Below, piece after piece: positions 17,179-24,089 of a DNA stretch of 43,821 bases. The notes under the pieces were generated by a model that worked only from the letters and a program-made list of their open reading frames with translations, was not told where the DNA came from and did not search any database. Made by a program: the position numbers and the translations under genes. Position 1 is the stretch's first letter; every line of letters begins with the position of its first letter. Source of the stretch: Candidatus Fimenecus excrementigallinarum (GTDB lineage Bacteria > Bacillota > Clostridia > Oscillospirales > Acutalibacteraceae). The stretch spans positions 1 to 43,821 of the forward strand of contig DVMW01000049.1 of NCBI GenBank assembly GCA_018714805.1, given 5' to 3'.

Positions 17179-17301
17179 ATGCTGTATGACGAAAAGGCCC
17201 GCGAGGTGCGCAGACTGGTTAAGGAGCTGTCTGTGTCGAAGTTCTCGTGGAAGGCGCTGTGGAAGGCGCTGGAGCTGACCGCGCTCACCGAGCAGCTGTA
17301 A
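17179..17301 (+). CDS. 40-residue protein of unknown function
   Basis: A short frame encoding MLYDEKAREVRRLVKELS and ending ALELTALTEQL. Evidence that it is real: a perfect promoter 30 nt upstream, AAGGAG at 17165-17170 with 8-nt spacing to the ATG, and a strong terminator about 95 nt downstream, so a transcript of about 270 nt carries only this frame. The N-terminal half is strongly charged (Lys, Arg, Glu) and the C-terminal half has two Trp and regular Leu/Ala spacing, compatible with an amphipathic helix. There is no signal peptide. I do not recognise a family. Alternatively the transcript is a regulatory RNA that also carries a peptide. Confidence 0.65.
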   Translation: MLYDEKAREVRRLVKELSVSKFSWKALWKALELTALTEQL

Positions 17302-17393
17302 GCTCCCGCCCGACACGGACGACTATCCCGCGCAAGCGGGTTCCTATATTCTGGTTTTCCTCTCTTTTATATCCCCTTTTTCCGCTTCGGCGG

Positions 17394-17430
17394 CAAAAAC
17401 GGACCCGGTTTTCTGCCGGGTCCGTTTTTG
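17394..17430. terminator. Bidirectional terminator
   Basis: A 15-bp perfect stem (CAAAAACGGACCCGG / CCGGGTCCGTTTTTG) with loop TTTTCTG. It ends the 40-residue-protein transcript on the plus strand and the metallophosphatase on the minus strand. A weaker CCCGC-GCAA-GCGGG hairpin precedes it near 17327-17340. Confidence 0.93.
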
Positions 17431-17455
17431 TTTGCTTATGAAATTCCGCCGGCCG

Positions 17456-18397
17456 TCAATACGCAAACCGGTATGTATATTCCGTAAACGCATGGCCGAC
17501 CAAATCGCGCACGCGCACGACGACCTCTTCCCCATAGACCTCCACCGAATAGCCGAGGCCCGTGTCCTGCAGGACGCCGCCGTTCGTATTTTCCGAGCCG
17601 AAGGACGGGACGTTGATATAGGTAATCTGCCCCTCTGTCTTGTAGTCGCGCTCGTCGCCGTAAAGCCCCATGTGCAAATGTCCGCTGAAGAAGAAAATCC
17701 GGCTGCCGCAGGCCTCCAGCGCCGCCTTGAGCTGTTCGCTCTGCTCGCCGACGTGCCCCTCGGCCCAGACGTCGGGGAATACGTCGTTAAGCGGCCAATG
17801 GCTGAAGAGGAACACCGGGTTTCCGCCGGCCGCCGCCTCCTTAAGCACCCCTTCGAGCCACGCAAACTGCGCGTCCGACAGGTATTGCGCCACGCCCGCG
17901 TCGCGGTCGGAGCCGAGGACGATAAAATAGCACCCGTCCACAACCGCATAGTGGTACAGCTCGTCAATCTCGTGGTCGGTAAACGCGTTGTTGTAGCGGA
18001 TAAAGCGCTTTTTCAGGCGGTCGTAATTCGCCAAATTGTAGTCGCTGCCGCAGATGTCGTGGTTGCCCGCCGCCATCAGCACCGTGTCGACCGTGCAGTA
18101 TTTGCGCATCAGGCCGTACAGCATCCCCTGCTCGAACAGCTGGCCGTTCATCGTGTTGTCGCCGAGCATCACAAGCGCGTCGTACGCCGAGTCGGACGCC
18201 GCCGACAAATCGCGGAACGCCTCGCCCATCCAGTCGTGCTTGTCGCCGTTGTTGCCCTCGAGGTGCGCGTCGGAAATGACCGCGAACCGGAAGCGCAGCC
18301 CCTCCCCGGACGGCGCGAAGCTCGCCACGGCCGCGTCGGACGGCCGGAAAATGAACAGCGCCAGAATGGCGGCGAAAAAGCGCAGAAACCAGGACAT
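17456..18397 (-). CDS. Exported or membrane-anchored metallophosphatase
   Basis: A 313-residue calcineurin-like phosphoesterase. The first 25 residues (MSWFLRFFAAILALFIF) form a hydrophobic signal or anchor. Metal-binding motifs occur in order: ISDAHLEG, MLGDNTMNG, AAGNHDICG, FSHWPL and FSGHLHMG, giving the usual two-metal site. GGGGAGG is 8 nt from the ATG. Members hydrolyse phosphomonoesters or diesters outside the cytoplasm; the substrate is not predictable. It is the last of four minus-strand genes, and may have its own promoter at 18460-18488. Confidence 0.88.
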   Translation of the reverse strand: MSWFLRFFAAILALFIFRPSDAAVASFAPSGEGLRFRFAVISDAHLEGNNGDKHDWMGEAFRDLSAASDSAYDALVMLGDNTMNGQLFEQGMLYGLMRKYCTVDTVLMAAGNHDICGSDYNLANYDRLKKRFIRYNNAFTDHEIDELYHYAVVDGCYFIVLGSDRDAGVAQYLSDAQFAWLEGVLKEAAAGGNPVFLFSHWPLNDVFPDVWAEGHVGEQSEQLKAALEACGSRIFFFSGHLHMGLYGDERDYKTEGQITYINVPSFGSENTNGGVLQDTGLGYSVEVYGEEVVVRVRDLVGHAFTEYTYRFAY

Positions 18398-18459
18398 AAA
18401 CGGACCTCCCCGCCGCGGCGGTGCGCAGCGCACAAAACCGACCGGCTTTTTTCCATTTT

Positions 18460-18488
18460 ATCTTATCACCCGGCGGCAGCCCGCGCAA
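18460..18488 (-). promoter_or_regulatory. Possible promoter of the metallophosphatase gene
   Basis: TTGCGC (18483-18488) and TAAGAT (18460-18465) on the minus strand with a 17-nt spacer. Two or three mismatches in the hexamers, so only moderately convincing. Confidence 0.4.
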
Positions 18489-18565
18489 TCCGCAAAACTC
18501 CACAAAATCCGCCCCCGATTTTTGACAAGCCAAACGGCGCGCAGATTTCGGATATCCCGCCCGAT

Positions 18566-19498
18566 TCACACGCCCTCCATGACGTGCATGGCGCGAAGGG
18601 CGCGGTCGCCGATGGTATCCTGCACCGCCAGGGCGTAGGGCTCGAGATACGTCTCGCCCGCCCGCTTTTGCAGGATACCCTGCCGCTCCAGCTCCGTGAG
18701 GAACACGTCGGCGAGGCGCTCCATCTCCTCGCCCGCCCGCTCGTCCGCAGGTGTCTGCAAAAGCCGTTCCAGCCGGTCGGGCACGCCGGGGAGCATCCCG
18801 GTTTCGCGCGCGGCGCGGAACTGCCATTTGTAAAACGGGCTGTACCGGCGCGCAAGCAGAAACAACAGGTGCAGCGCATGGCCGACAAACTCCCCGCGCG
18901 CAAGCGCCGCCGCGCCGGGCTCGCCGTGGCGCAGGCAGCGCGTAAAATTGTACTGCCCGCTCTGCGCCAAAAAGCACAGGACGGCCGCCAGCTTTTTGCG
19001 CCGCACGTCCTCGGGATAATAGGCGCACAGCGCTTTCCGCACCGCGGAAAACGCGCCCTCCCCGTCGTAAAACACCGCGCCGTTCGAGGCATTGGCCAGC
19101 GCGTATTCGGGCGTGTAGAGCCATTCCTCGTTGGTTTCGGGCGCACGGGGCAGGCCGATGAGGGTGCGGTAGAAATCCGAAATGCGAAACACCCCGACGC
19201 GGCTGTTGCCGTAGATGCTGTGCTGCTGCATTTTGACGCCGAGGAATTCCCGCGGCAGCCGGTTGTAGGCGCGCATCAGCCGGAAGCCGAAGTCCGCATC
19301 CGCCGCGTCCGTCAGCCAAAAGCAAAAGCCCGCCTCGAAATCGTGGTCGCGGGAAAGCGCGTCGTCGAAGCCGAAGCACTCGGAGCCAAGGCCGACAAGC
19401 CCGGCCGCCACGCGGTCCTTTTCGGCGGCAAACGCATTGTCCAAAAGCGGCAGCCCGTATGCTTCAAAATACCGCCGCGCCAGTTCAAGTCCCTGCAT
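18566..19498 (-). CDS. DUF4037-type protein with nucleotidyltransferase-like fold
   Basis: A 310-residue protein starting MQGLELARRYFEAYG. Residues 38-53 read GSECFGFDDALSRDHD, a nucleotidyltransferase-like signature: Gly-Ser followed about 12 residues later by Asp-x-Asp (Asp51, Asp53) that would bind metal. The helical C-terminal half fits DUF4037 proteins of Firmicutes. Substrate unknown; distant relatives include antibiotic and kanamycin nucleotidyltransferases. The start overlaps the end of the TPR gene by 14 nt, so the two proteins are probably made together. AAAGGGCGG precedes the chosen ATG; an in-frame ATG seven codons upstream is possible. Confidence 0.72.
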   Translation of the reverse strand: MQGLELARRYFEAYGLPLLDNAFAAEKDRVAAGLVGLGSECFGFDDALSRDHDFEAGFCFWLTDAADADFGFRLMRAYNRLPREFLGVKMQQHSIYGNSRVGVFRISDFYRTLIGLPRAPETNEEWLYTPEYALANASNGAVFYDGEGAFSAVRKALCAYYPEDVRRKKLAAVLCFLAQSGQYNFTRCLRHGEPGAAALARGEFVGHALHLLFLLARRYSPFYKWQFRAARETGMLPGVPDRLERLLQTPADERAGEEMERLADVFLTELERQGILQKRAGETYLEPYALAVQDTIGDRALRAMHVMEGV

Positions 19499-20318
19499 AC
19501 AGCCGGTCCGCCCTTTCATCAAGCTCTTTTCGAATGCGGAAAAAGCCGTAATACCCGAACGCCTGCGCCGCCTTCCGGCAGACAAAGGCGTAGTACCCGT
19601 CGCGCACAGCCGCGGGGTCGTCCAGCAGCGCGAGCGCTTCCTTCAGCTTCTCTTCCACCGCCTGCTCCCCCTGCCCCGCCGCCGCCAGAAGGTCTGCCAA
19701 ATTGAGCTTGGTCACGGCGCGGTCAGGCTCGGTGTGCGGGTTTTGCTCCAAAACGGCATACGCGCGCGCGTACAGCTGCTGCGCCTCCTCGAACCGCCCA
19801 ATCTCCGCAAGCGCGGTCGCCTTGTTGTTATAAAGGCCGGCGCGCTGCAGGTCGTTTGCGGGCAGCTGTGTTTCGTAAACCGCTTCGACGCGGGCATACA
19901 GCGCCAGCGCGCGGTGCGGGTCCCCGAACGCCTTGCAGGTCGTCGCCGCGTTGAGCAGGATGGTCGCCGCCGAAACAAGCCCGCCGACGCCGAGCGCGTC
20001 AATCAGCGCAAGGCCGCGTTCCACCGCCGCCATGCCCCAGTCCCGGTCGCCGGTCTTGCGCGCAAGACCCATAATTTCGCTTTGCACGGAAAGCTCGCCG
20101 CGCTTGTCGCGAAGCGCCTGCGCCTCCGCTGCCCAGTACGTGAGCAGCCGCTTCGCCCCGGCGTTGTCCTCCTTGGCGAGCAGACCGTCGAGCTTGTCGA
20201 TAACCTGCGCGACGGGAACGCGCCCCGCGGGCGCGTCGGGGTCCGGGTAGTAAAAATCCTTGCCGTCGCAAAGCGGACAGGCGGGCTCCTTGTAATCAAA
20301 CGCATCCAAAGCGGCCAT
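19485..20318 (-). CDS. TPR protein with N-terminal CxxC motif
   Basis: A 277-residue protein. Cys14 and Cys17 (PACPLCDGKDF) form a possible half zinc site. The rest is helical with tetratricopeptide-like pairs, clearest at LYNNKATALAEIGRFEEAQQLYARAY and the preceding AATILLNAATTCKAFGDPHRALALYARV region. TPR proteins act as docking scaffolds, so a natural partner is the DUF4037 protein encoded by the overlapping downstream gene. AAAGGAG is 9 nt from the ATG. Its leader contains three tandem 59-bp repeats and a consensus promoter. No function can be assigned. Confidence 0.75.
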   Translation of the reverse strand: MAALDAFDYKEPACPLCDGKDFYYPDPDAPAGRVPVAQVIDKLDGLLAKEDNAGAKRLLTYWAAEAQALRDKRGELSVQSEIMGLARKTGDRDWGMAAVERGLALIDALGVGGLVSAATILLNAATTCKAFGDPHRALALYARVEAVYETQLPANDLQRAGLYNNKATALAEIGRFEEAQQLYARAYAVLEQNPHTEPDRAVTKLNLADLLAAAGQGEQAVEEKLKEALALLDDPAAVRDGYYAFVCRKAAQAFGYYGFFRIRKELDERADRLYAGT

Positions 20319-20339
20319 GTGGGAATCTCCTTTCCTTGC

Positions 20340-20499
20340 CGGCGCACGAGTTGCGGCGCGGCGTGTTTCTCTTGTATCATGCCAAAACGCCTTTGCCGGT
20401 GCGCACAGCTCACAGCGCGGCATATCTCTCCTGTATCATACCAAAACGTCTTTGCCGGTGCGCACGGCTCACAGCGCGGCGCGTCTCTCCTGTATCATA
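20340..20499 (-). repeat. Three tandem 59-bp repeats in the TPR gene leader
   Basis: TGTATCAT recurs at 20373, 20432 and 20491, exactly 59 bp apart, within nearly identical units containing GCCGGTGCGCAC and AGCGCGG. On the minus strand every unit carries TATGAT-like or CATGAT sequence followed by AGGAGAG or AAGAGAA. The outermost copy provides the -10 element of the operon promoter. The proximal copy is the most diverged. Confidence 0.85.
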
Positions 20500-20522
20500 C
20501 CGAATTTTCCCGGATTTGTCAA
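20494..20522 (-). promoter_or_regulatory. Promoter of the TPR-DUF4037 operon
   Basis: TTGACA (20517-20522) and TATGAT (20494-20499) on the minus strand, 17-nt spacer. The -10 lies in the distal 59-bp repeat, while the -35 is outside the array, so inner copies have a -10 look-alike without this -35. Confidence 0.8.
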
Positions 20523-20670
20523 TAAACGATAATAGGAACTTTTACTGTTATTGATAATTTTTCTGCGCAATCGGCGGGGAACGACTTGTTTTCCGGACCA
20601 TTTCCGGCTGCGTAAGAAACGGAAAATGCGCATACACCGCAGGGCGGAGCACAAGCGTGCGCTGTATCAA

Positions 20671-20700
20671 CCAGGGGACGGTTTTTGAACCGTCCCCTGG
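20671..20700. repeat. Perfect GC-rich palindrome, REP-like
   Basis: CCAGGGGACGGTT at 20671-20683 pairs with AACCGTCCCCTGG at 20688-20700 around a short loop. GGGGACGGTT hairpins of this kind recur in many bacterial genomes and have been linked to REP-associated tyrosine transposases; no transposase is seen here. With no U-tract it is a poor terminator, but it could protect or end the transcript of the minus-strand gene upstream. The 20523-20670 sequence beside it holds nothing I recognise. Confidence 0.7.
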
Positions 20701-20814
20701 TTTCGCAGATATTCTTACTTTCTGATATTTTTGCGGCACTTGTGGTCCTGCGTCGGTTTTGCCGTCGGCGCGGAGCCCGGTGTTTTTGTCCGTGCGAAGC
20801 TGACCAAATTCCCG

Positions 20815-21036
20815 AAAAAGCGGGCCGTGGTTGCTACGCAAAGCGTGCCGAACCAATCGGGCCGTATTCCGTAAAAGCAGGCTGTGATTGTTACGCAAAG
20901 CGGGCCGTGCTGCCGCGCAAAGCAGGCTGTGTTACCACGCAAAGCGGGCCGTACAAGGCGTGCCGCATTACCGCGCAAAGCAGGCCGTACAAGGCGTGCC
21001 GCATTACCGCGCAAAGCGGACTATGTTACTGCGGTT
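20815..21036. repeat. Degenerate 22-bp tandem repeat array A
   Basis: Units of about 22 bp with core AAAGCGGGCCGTGCTGCCGC repeat head to tail, some expanded by an extra ACAAGGCGTGCCGCATT segment. There are no unique spacers, and units diverge by point changes, so this is a minisatellite and not a CRISPR array. Ends directly at a duplicated gene end. Confidence 0.85.
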
Positions 21037-21133
21037 ACCGCGCGAGGCGGAACACGCGGCCGGAGAAATCCGCGCCCCAGACGCCGTCCTTGGTCACGGC
21101 CAGCTTGCCGAGCACCCGCGCGCCGACCGCATT
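21035..21133 (-). pseudogene. Duplicated 3' end of the anchored metallophosphatase/propeller gene
   Basis: About 99 bp here match 21359-21457, the last 32 codons plus stop of the neighbouring gene, with only a few substitutions; the stop codon is kept. The offset is exactly 324 bp. The fragment has no start, promoter or remaining gene body, so it is a relic of a tandem duplication that included array A/B. Confidence 0.88.
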
Positions 21134-21145
21134 ACCGTACATCGG

Positions 21146-21358
21146 GCTATATTCCGTAAAAGCAGACTGTGATTGTTACGCAAAGCGTGCCGTGCTACCG
21201 CGCAAAGCGGGCCGTGCTGCCGCGCAAAGCAGGCTGTGTTACCACGCAAAGCGAGCCGGACAGCGGGCCGTGTCACTACGCTAAGCGGGCCGTACAAAAC
21301 GTCGTATTCCCGGAAAAGCAGGCTATATTGCCGCGCAAAGCGGACTATGTTACCGCGG
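21146..21358. repeat. Degenerate 22-bp tandem repeat array B
   Basis: A second copy of the array with the same unit types in nearly the same order (GTAAAAGCAGACTGTGATTG, then AAAGCGTGCCGTGCTACC and so on), abutting the stop codon of the intact gene. It contains a few extra units relative to array A. Confidence 0.85.
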
Positions 21359-23449
21359 TTACCGCGCGAGGCGGAACACGCGGCCGGAGAAATCCGCGCC
21401 CCAGACGCCGTCCCCGGTCACGGCCAGCTTGCCGAACACCGGCGCGCCGACCGCATAGGCTTGCACAACGCTGCCGTCCGCGGCGTTCACACAATAGATT
21501 TTCCCGTCCGAAGCGCCGAACCAGAGCTGCCCGTCCAAAAGCACCGGCGTGCTTTCTATCGTTTCGGCGCCGTCGTTCGTGTAGGGCGCGGTAAAGACCA
21601 TCGCGCCGCCGACCTTGGTCTGCCACAGCACGCTGCCGTCGGATACGGAGACCGCAAGCAGGCCGCTGTCAGACGCCGGGATATACGCCGTGCCGTCCGC
21701 AAGGACCGGCTGCGCGCTGGAGGAAAGGGATTTGTCCTCCAGCACCGTTTTCTGCTTGATTTCGCCCGTGGCCGCGTCCAGCAGCACCACCGCGTCGTCG
21801 TCCGCCACCAGAATGGTCGCGTCGTCCGCGGCGACGGGCGTCGAGCTGCGGAAGCGCACGTCCTCGTCGCTGTTCTTCCAAAGCTCCTTGCCGGTCGCCT
21901 TGTCGAGCGCAACCAGCGCGTCCCAATGGGAGCTGACCAGCAGCTTGTCGCCCATCACGACAAATTCCGCCGGCGAGCCCTCGCCGCGGCCGCGGAGGTT
22001 CTCCCAAACGACCTCGCCCGTTTCCGCCGAGAGGGCGGTCACGCCGGCCGCGCAGCCCGTATACAGCACGCCGCCGTCCAGCGCGATGCCGTTGGCGGTA
22101 CTAAGTCCCGTGCTGAGCTTTACCTGCTTATGCCAGACCGGCTCGCCGCTTTCGGCGTCCAGACAGTAGACGTAGCCCTCGCAGTCCTGCGCGTAGACGC
22201 GCCCGTCGCGCACGACCACATTGTTTTTCACCGAATTGACGGTTTCATAAAACCAGACGACCGCGCCGGAATTCGCATCCAGACAATAGACCCCGCAGCG
22301 CCGCGGCCAGTCGTCGTCCACCGTGGCGGTATAGACCCGTCCGCCGTCGAGCACCGTATCGCAGAACAGGACGTTGCCCTCCAGCTGCGCGGCAAAGGCG
22401 GCGTTTTCCACGGTGGCCGGCGTTTCGGGCAGATTGTAGTAATACATCCGCGTCGAGACGGTCCCGTCCTCGGCGATGGAAATGAGCCGCGTGCCGCTCG
22501 CCGACGAGTCGATGCCGCCGCAGTCCGGGCGGGCGGTGGAGATGTTCAGGACGCCGTCGTTTTCCTGCACATAATTATAATGATAATGCCCGTACACCCA
22601 GGCGATGAGGTTGTGCGCTTTCAGGTCGAGCGTCTTGCGGTCGAATTCGAGCACGTAATTCTCGCTTGGGGACTTGGTGTGGTTGAACATAACGACCTTC
22701 ATGTCCGGGTCGGTGTTTTGCAGGTCGTTTTCGAGCCAGCGCCAGCGGTCGTTTTTGTTGTAGCCCGATTTTTCGTCCCCGCCGGGGCCGAAGGGCGTAA
22801 CGACATAGTGGACGTTGCCGACCTCGAACGAATACCAGGTCGGGCCGTACAGGCTTTCAAACAGCGCCTCGCCGTATTTGCCGTCCACGTAGTCGTGGTT
22901 GCCGAGCAGGTACCGGACCGGCAGCCCCATATTTTCGGTGTTCATGTCCTCGATATGGCGCTTGAGTCCGGCCTCGTAGCAGATATCGCCCGTGTGCACC
23001 AGGAAGGCGGGCTGCAGCTCGTCGGCAAGCCCCTTGACATGGTCAATCCATTCGCCGACGCCGTTCTCCCCGATTTCGGTGTCGGAAATCTGCAAAAAGG
23101 TGTGCGCCGCGCCGGCCGGAATCTCGGACACGTCGAGCGCAAAATCATAGCTTTCCGTGCCGCCGGACACCGGGATATAATAGTCCTCCGTCCAATAGCC
23201 CGCCGGGGCGGTTACGGTGATGAACCGCGTTTTGCGGTAGCCGGGCAGGGTAAAGCTGCCGTCCTCGGCGGTTTTTGTGACGTTGCGCCCGTCCGAGACG
23301 CTGACGCCCGCAAGGCCCTCCCCGGTTGCGGCCAGCGTCACGCGGCCCGTATACGGCCCGCCGCCGCGCAGCGTGAAATACAGCGTCAGGCCCACGATAA
23401 GCAGGACGGCGAGCGCGACGCAAAGGATGATAAGCTTCTTTTTTGACAT
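21359..23449 (-). CDS. Membrane-anchored metallophosphatase fused to PQQ-like beta-propeller
   Basis: A 696-residue multidomain surface protein. Residues 5-27 form a single transmembrane anchor after MSKKK. Then comes an Ig-like domain of the phosphoesterase N-terminal type (PYTGRVTLAATGEGLAGVSV), and a calcineurin-like core with QISDTEIG, VHTGDICYE, LLGNHDYVDG, MFNHTKSP and VYGHYHYN. From about residue 370 to the end there are repeated blades such as VYCLDANSGAVVWFYE, VYCLDAESGEPVWHKQ and LVALDKATGKELWKN, characteristic of PQQ-like or BamB-like propellers. The propeller may bind a wall polymer or protein partner. CGGAGG precedes the ATG. The 3' end has been partly duplicated. Confidence 0.87.
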   Translation of the reverse strand: MSKKKLIILCVALAVLLIVGLTLYFTLRGGGPYTGRVTLAATGEGLAGVSVSDGRNVTKTAEDGSFTLPGYRKTRFITVTAPAGYWTEDYYIPVSGGTESYDFALDVSEIPAGAAHTFLQISDTEIGENGVGEWIDHVKGLADELQPAFLVHTGDICYEAGLKRHIEDMNTENMGLPVRYLLGNHDYVDGKYGEALFESLYGPTWYSFEVGNVHYVVTPFGPGGDEKSGYNKNDRWRWLENDLQNTDPDMKVVMFNHTKSPSENYVLEFDRKTLDLKAHNLIAWVYGHYHYNYVQENDGVLNISTARPDCGGIDSSASGTRLISIAEDGTVSTRMYYYNLPETPATVENAAFAAQLEGNVLFCDTVLDGGRVYTATVDDDWPRRCGVYCLDANSGAVVWFYETVNSVKNNVVVRDGRVYAQDCEGYVYCLDAESGEPVWHKQVKLSTGLSTANGIALDGGVLYTGCAAGVTALSAETGEVVWENLRGRGEGSPAEFVVMGDKLLVSSHWDALVALDKATGKELWKNSDEDVRFRSSTPVAADDATILVADDDAVVLLDAATGEIKQKTVLEDKSLSSSAQPVLADGTAYIPASDSGLLAVSVSDGSVLWQTKVGGAMVFTAPYTNDGAETIESTPVLLDGQLWFGASDGKIYCVNAADGSVVQAYAVGAPVFGKLAVTGDGVWGADFSGRVFRLAR

Positions 23450-23485
23450 GGTGTTTTCCTCCGGTTTCCATACGGATTCATGCTC

Positions 23486-23514
23486 AGTCTAACAAATCCG
23501 CCCGGCAAAGTCAA
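23486..23514 (-). promoter_or_regulatory. Promoter of the anchored metallophosphatase gene
   Basis: TTGACT (23509-23514) and TAGACT (23486-23491) on the minus strand, 17-nt spacer. It is back to back with the MarR promoter 34 nt away, so a MarR-type repressor could influence both. Confidence 0.65.
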
Positions 23515-23547
23515 CGGATAAAGCCGCCAAAATTTTCGAAAAAATGG

Positions 23548-23575
23548 TTGACAAAATACAATTGAAATGTATAAT
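23548..23575 (+). promoter_or_regulatory. Promoter of the marR-MATE operon
   Basis: Consensus TTGACA (23548-23553) and TATAAT (23570-23575) with a 16-nt spacer. The AT-rich ATTGAAATGTATAATATATT around the -10 is a plausible MarR operator region. Confidence 0.85.
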
Positions 23576-23627
23576 ATATTACGGTTTTGTTCCAAAGTAA
23601 ACCAAATATAGGGGGGATTGATTCAAT

Positions 23628-24089
23628 ATGGAGGATTTTATGAAAACCACGGAGTATCTCAACTGTATGCGCTGCATCGTGAAGTTGCATGAGTCCATGC
23701 TCAAGGTCGTCTGCCGCCGCTATGACCTGAGCAACACGCAGGCCGCCGTCATAAGCTTCCTGTGCAACAACCCCGATAAAAACACCGCCGCGCAGATTTC
23801 CCAGCTGCGGATGCTTTCGAAAGGCAACATCTCGACCGCCGTCGACGGCCTTGTGGAAAAGGGCCTGATGGATCGCCAGACGGACACCTACGACCGGCGC
23901 AGCCTGCGGCTCTGCCTGCTGCCCGCCGCCGAGCCCATTGTGCGCGACGTGCGCCAGGTGTTCGACGACCTGTTTGCCGAGCTGACCGACGGCTTTACCC
24001 GCGCGGAGCTGCGGCAGTTCCATGCGCTGACGCTGCGGCTGGAGGACAACGCCTACGTCGCCATGCGCCGGAGGAAACGGCATGGCTGA
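23628..24089 (+). CDS. MarR-family transcriptional regulator
   Basis: A 153-residue winged-helix protein. The recognition region (NTAAQISQLRMLSKGNISTAVDGLVEKGLM) followed by the wing DRQTDTYDRRSLRLCLLP has the MarR Asp-x-Arg pattern. It overlaps the MATE transporter gene by 8 nt, the classic arrangement of a drug-efflux pump with its own repressor; autoregulation at the promoter upstream is likely. The ATG at 23640, preceded by GGAGG at 5 nt, is an alternative start; the ATG at 23628 has GGGGGGA 11 nt upstream. Several cysteines (Cys14, Cys17, Cys29) in the N-terminal helices might make it redox responsive, but that is speculative. Confidence 0.88.
   Translation: MEDFMKTTEYLNCMRCIVKLHESMLKVVCRRYDLSNTQAAVISFLCNNPDKNTAAQISQLRMLSKGNISTAVDGLVEKGLMDRQTDTYDRRSLRLCLLPAAEPIVRDVRQVFDDLFAELTDGFTRAELRQFHALTLRLEDNAYVAMRRRKRHG

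Noticed and set aside
17432-19705. 757-codon open frame on the plus strand
   Set aside because: Runs antisense across two separate minus-strand genes, their intergenic gap and part of a third gene; no recognisable motif.
20548-20898. Minus-strand frame across the palindrome
   Set aside because: Reads through the hairpin and repeats; low-complexity and without ribosome site.
20815-21358. Possible CRISPR array
   Set aside because: Units are contiguous and diverged, without unique spacers of constant length, and no cas gene is near.
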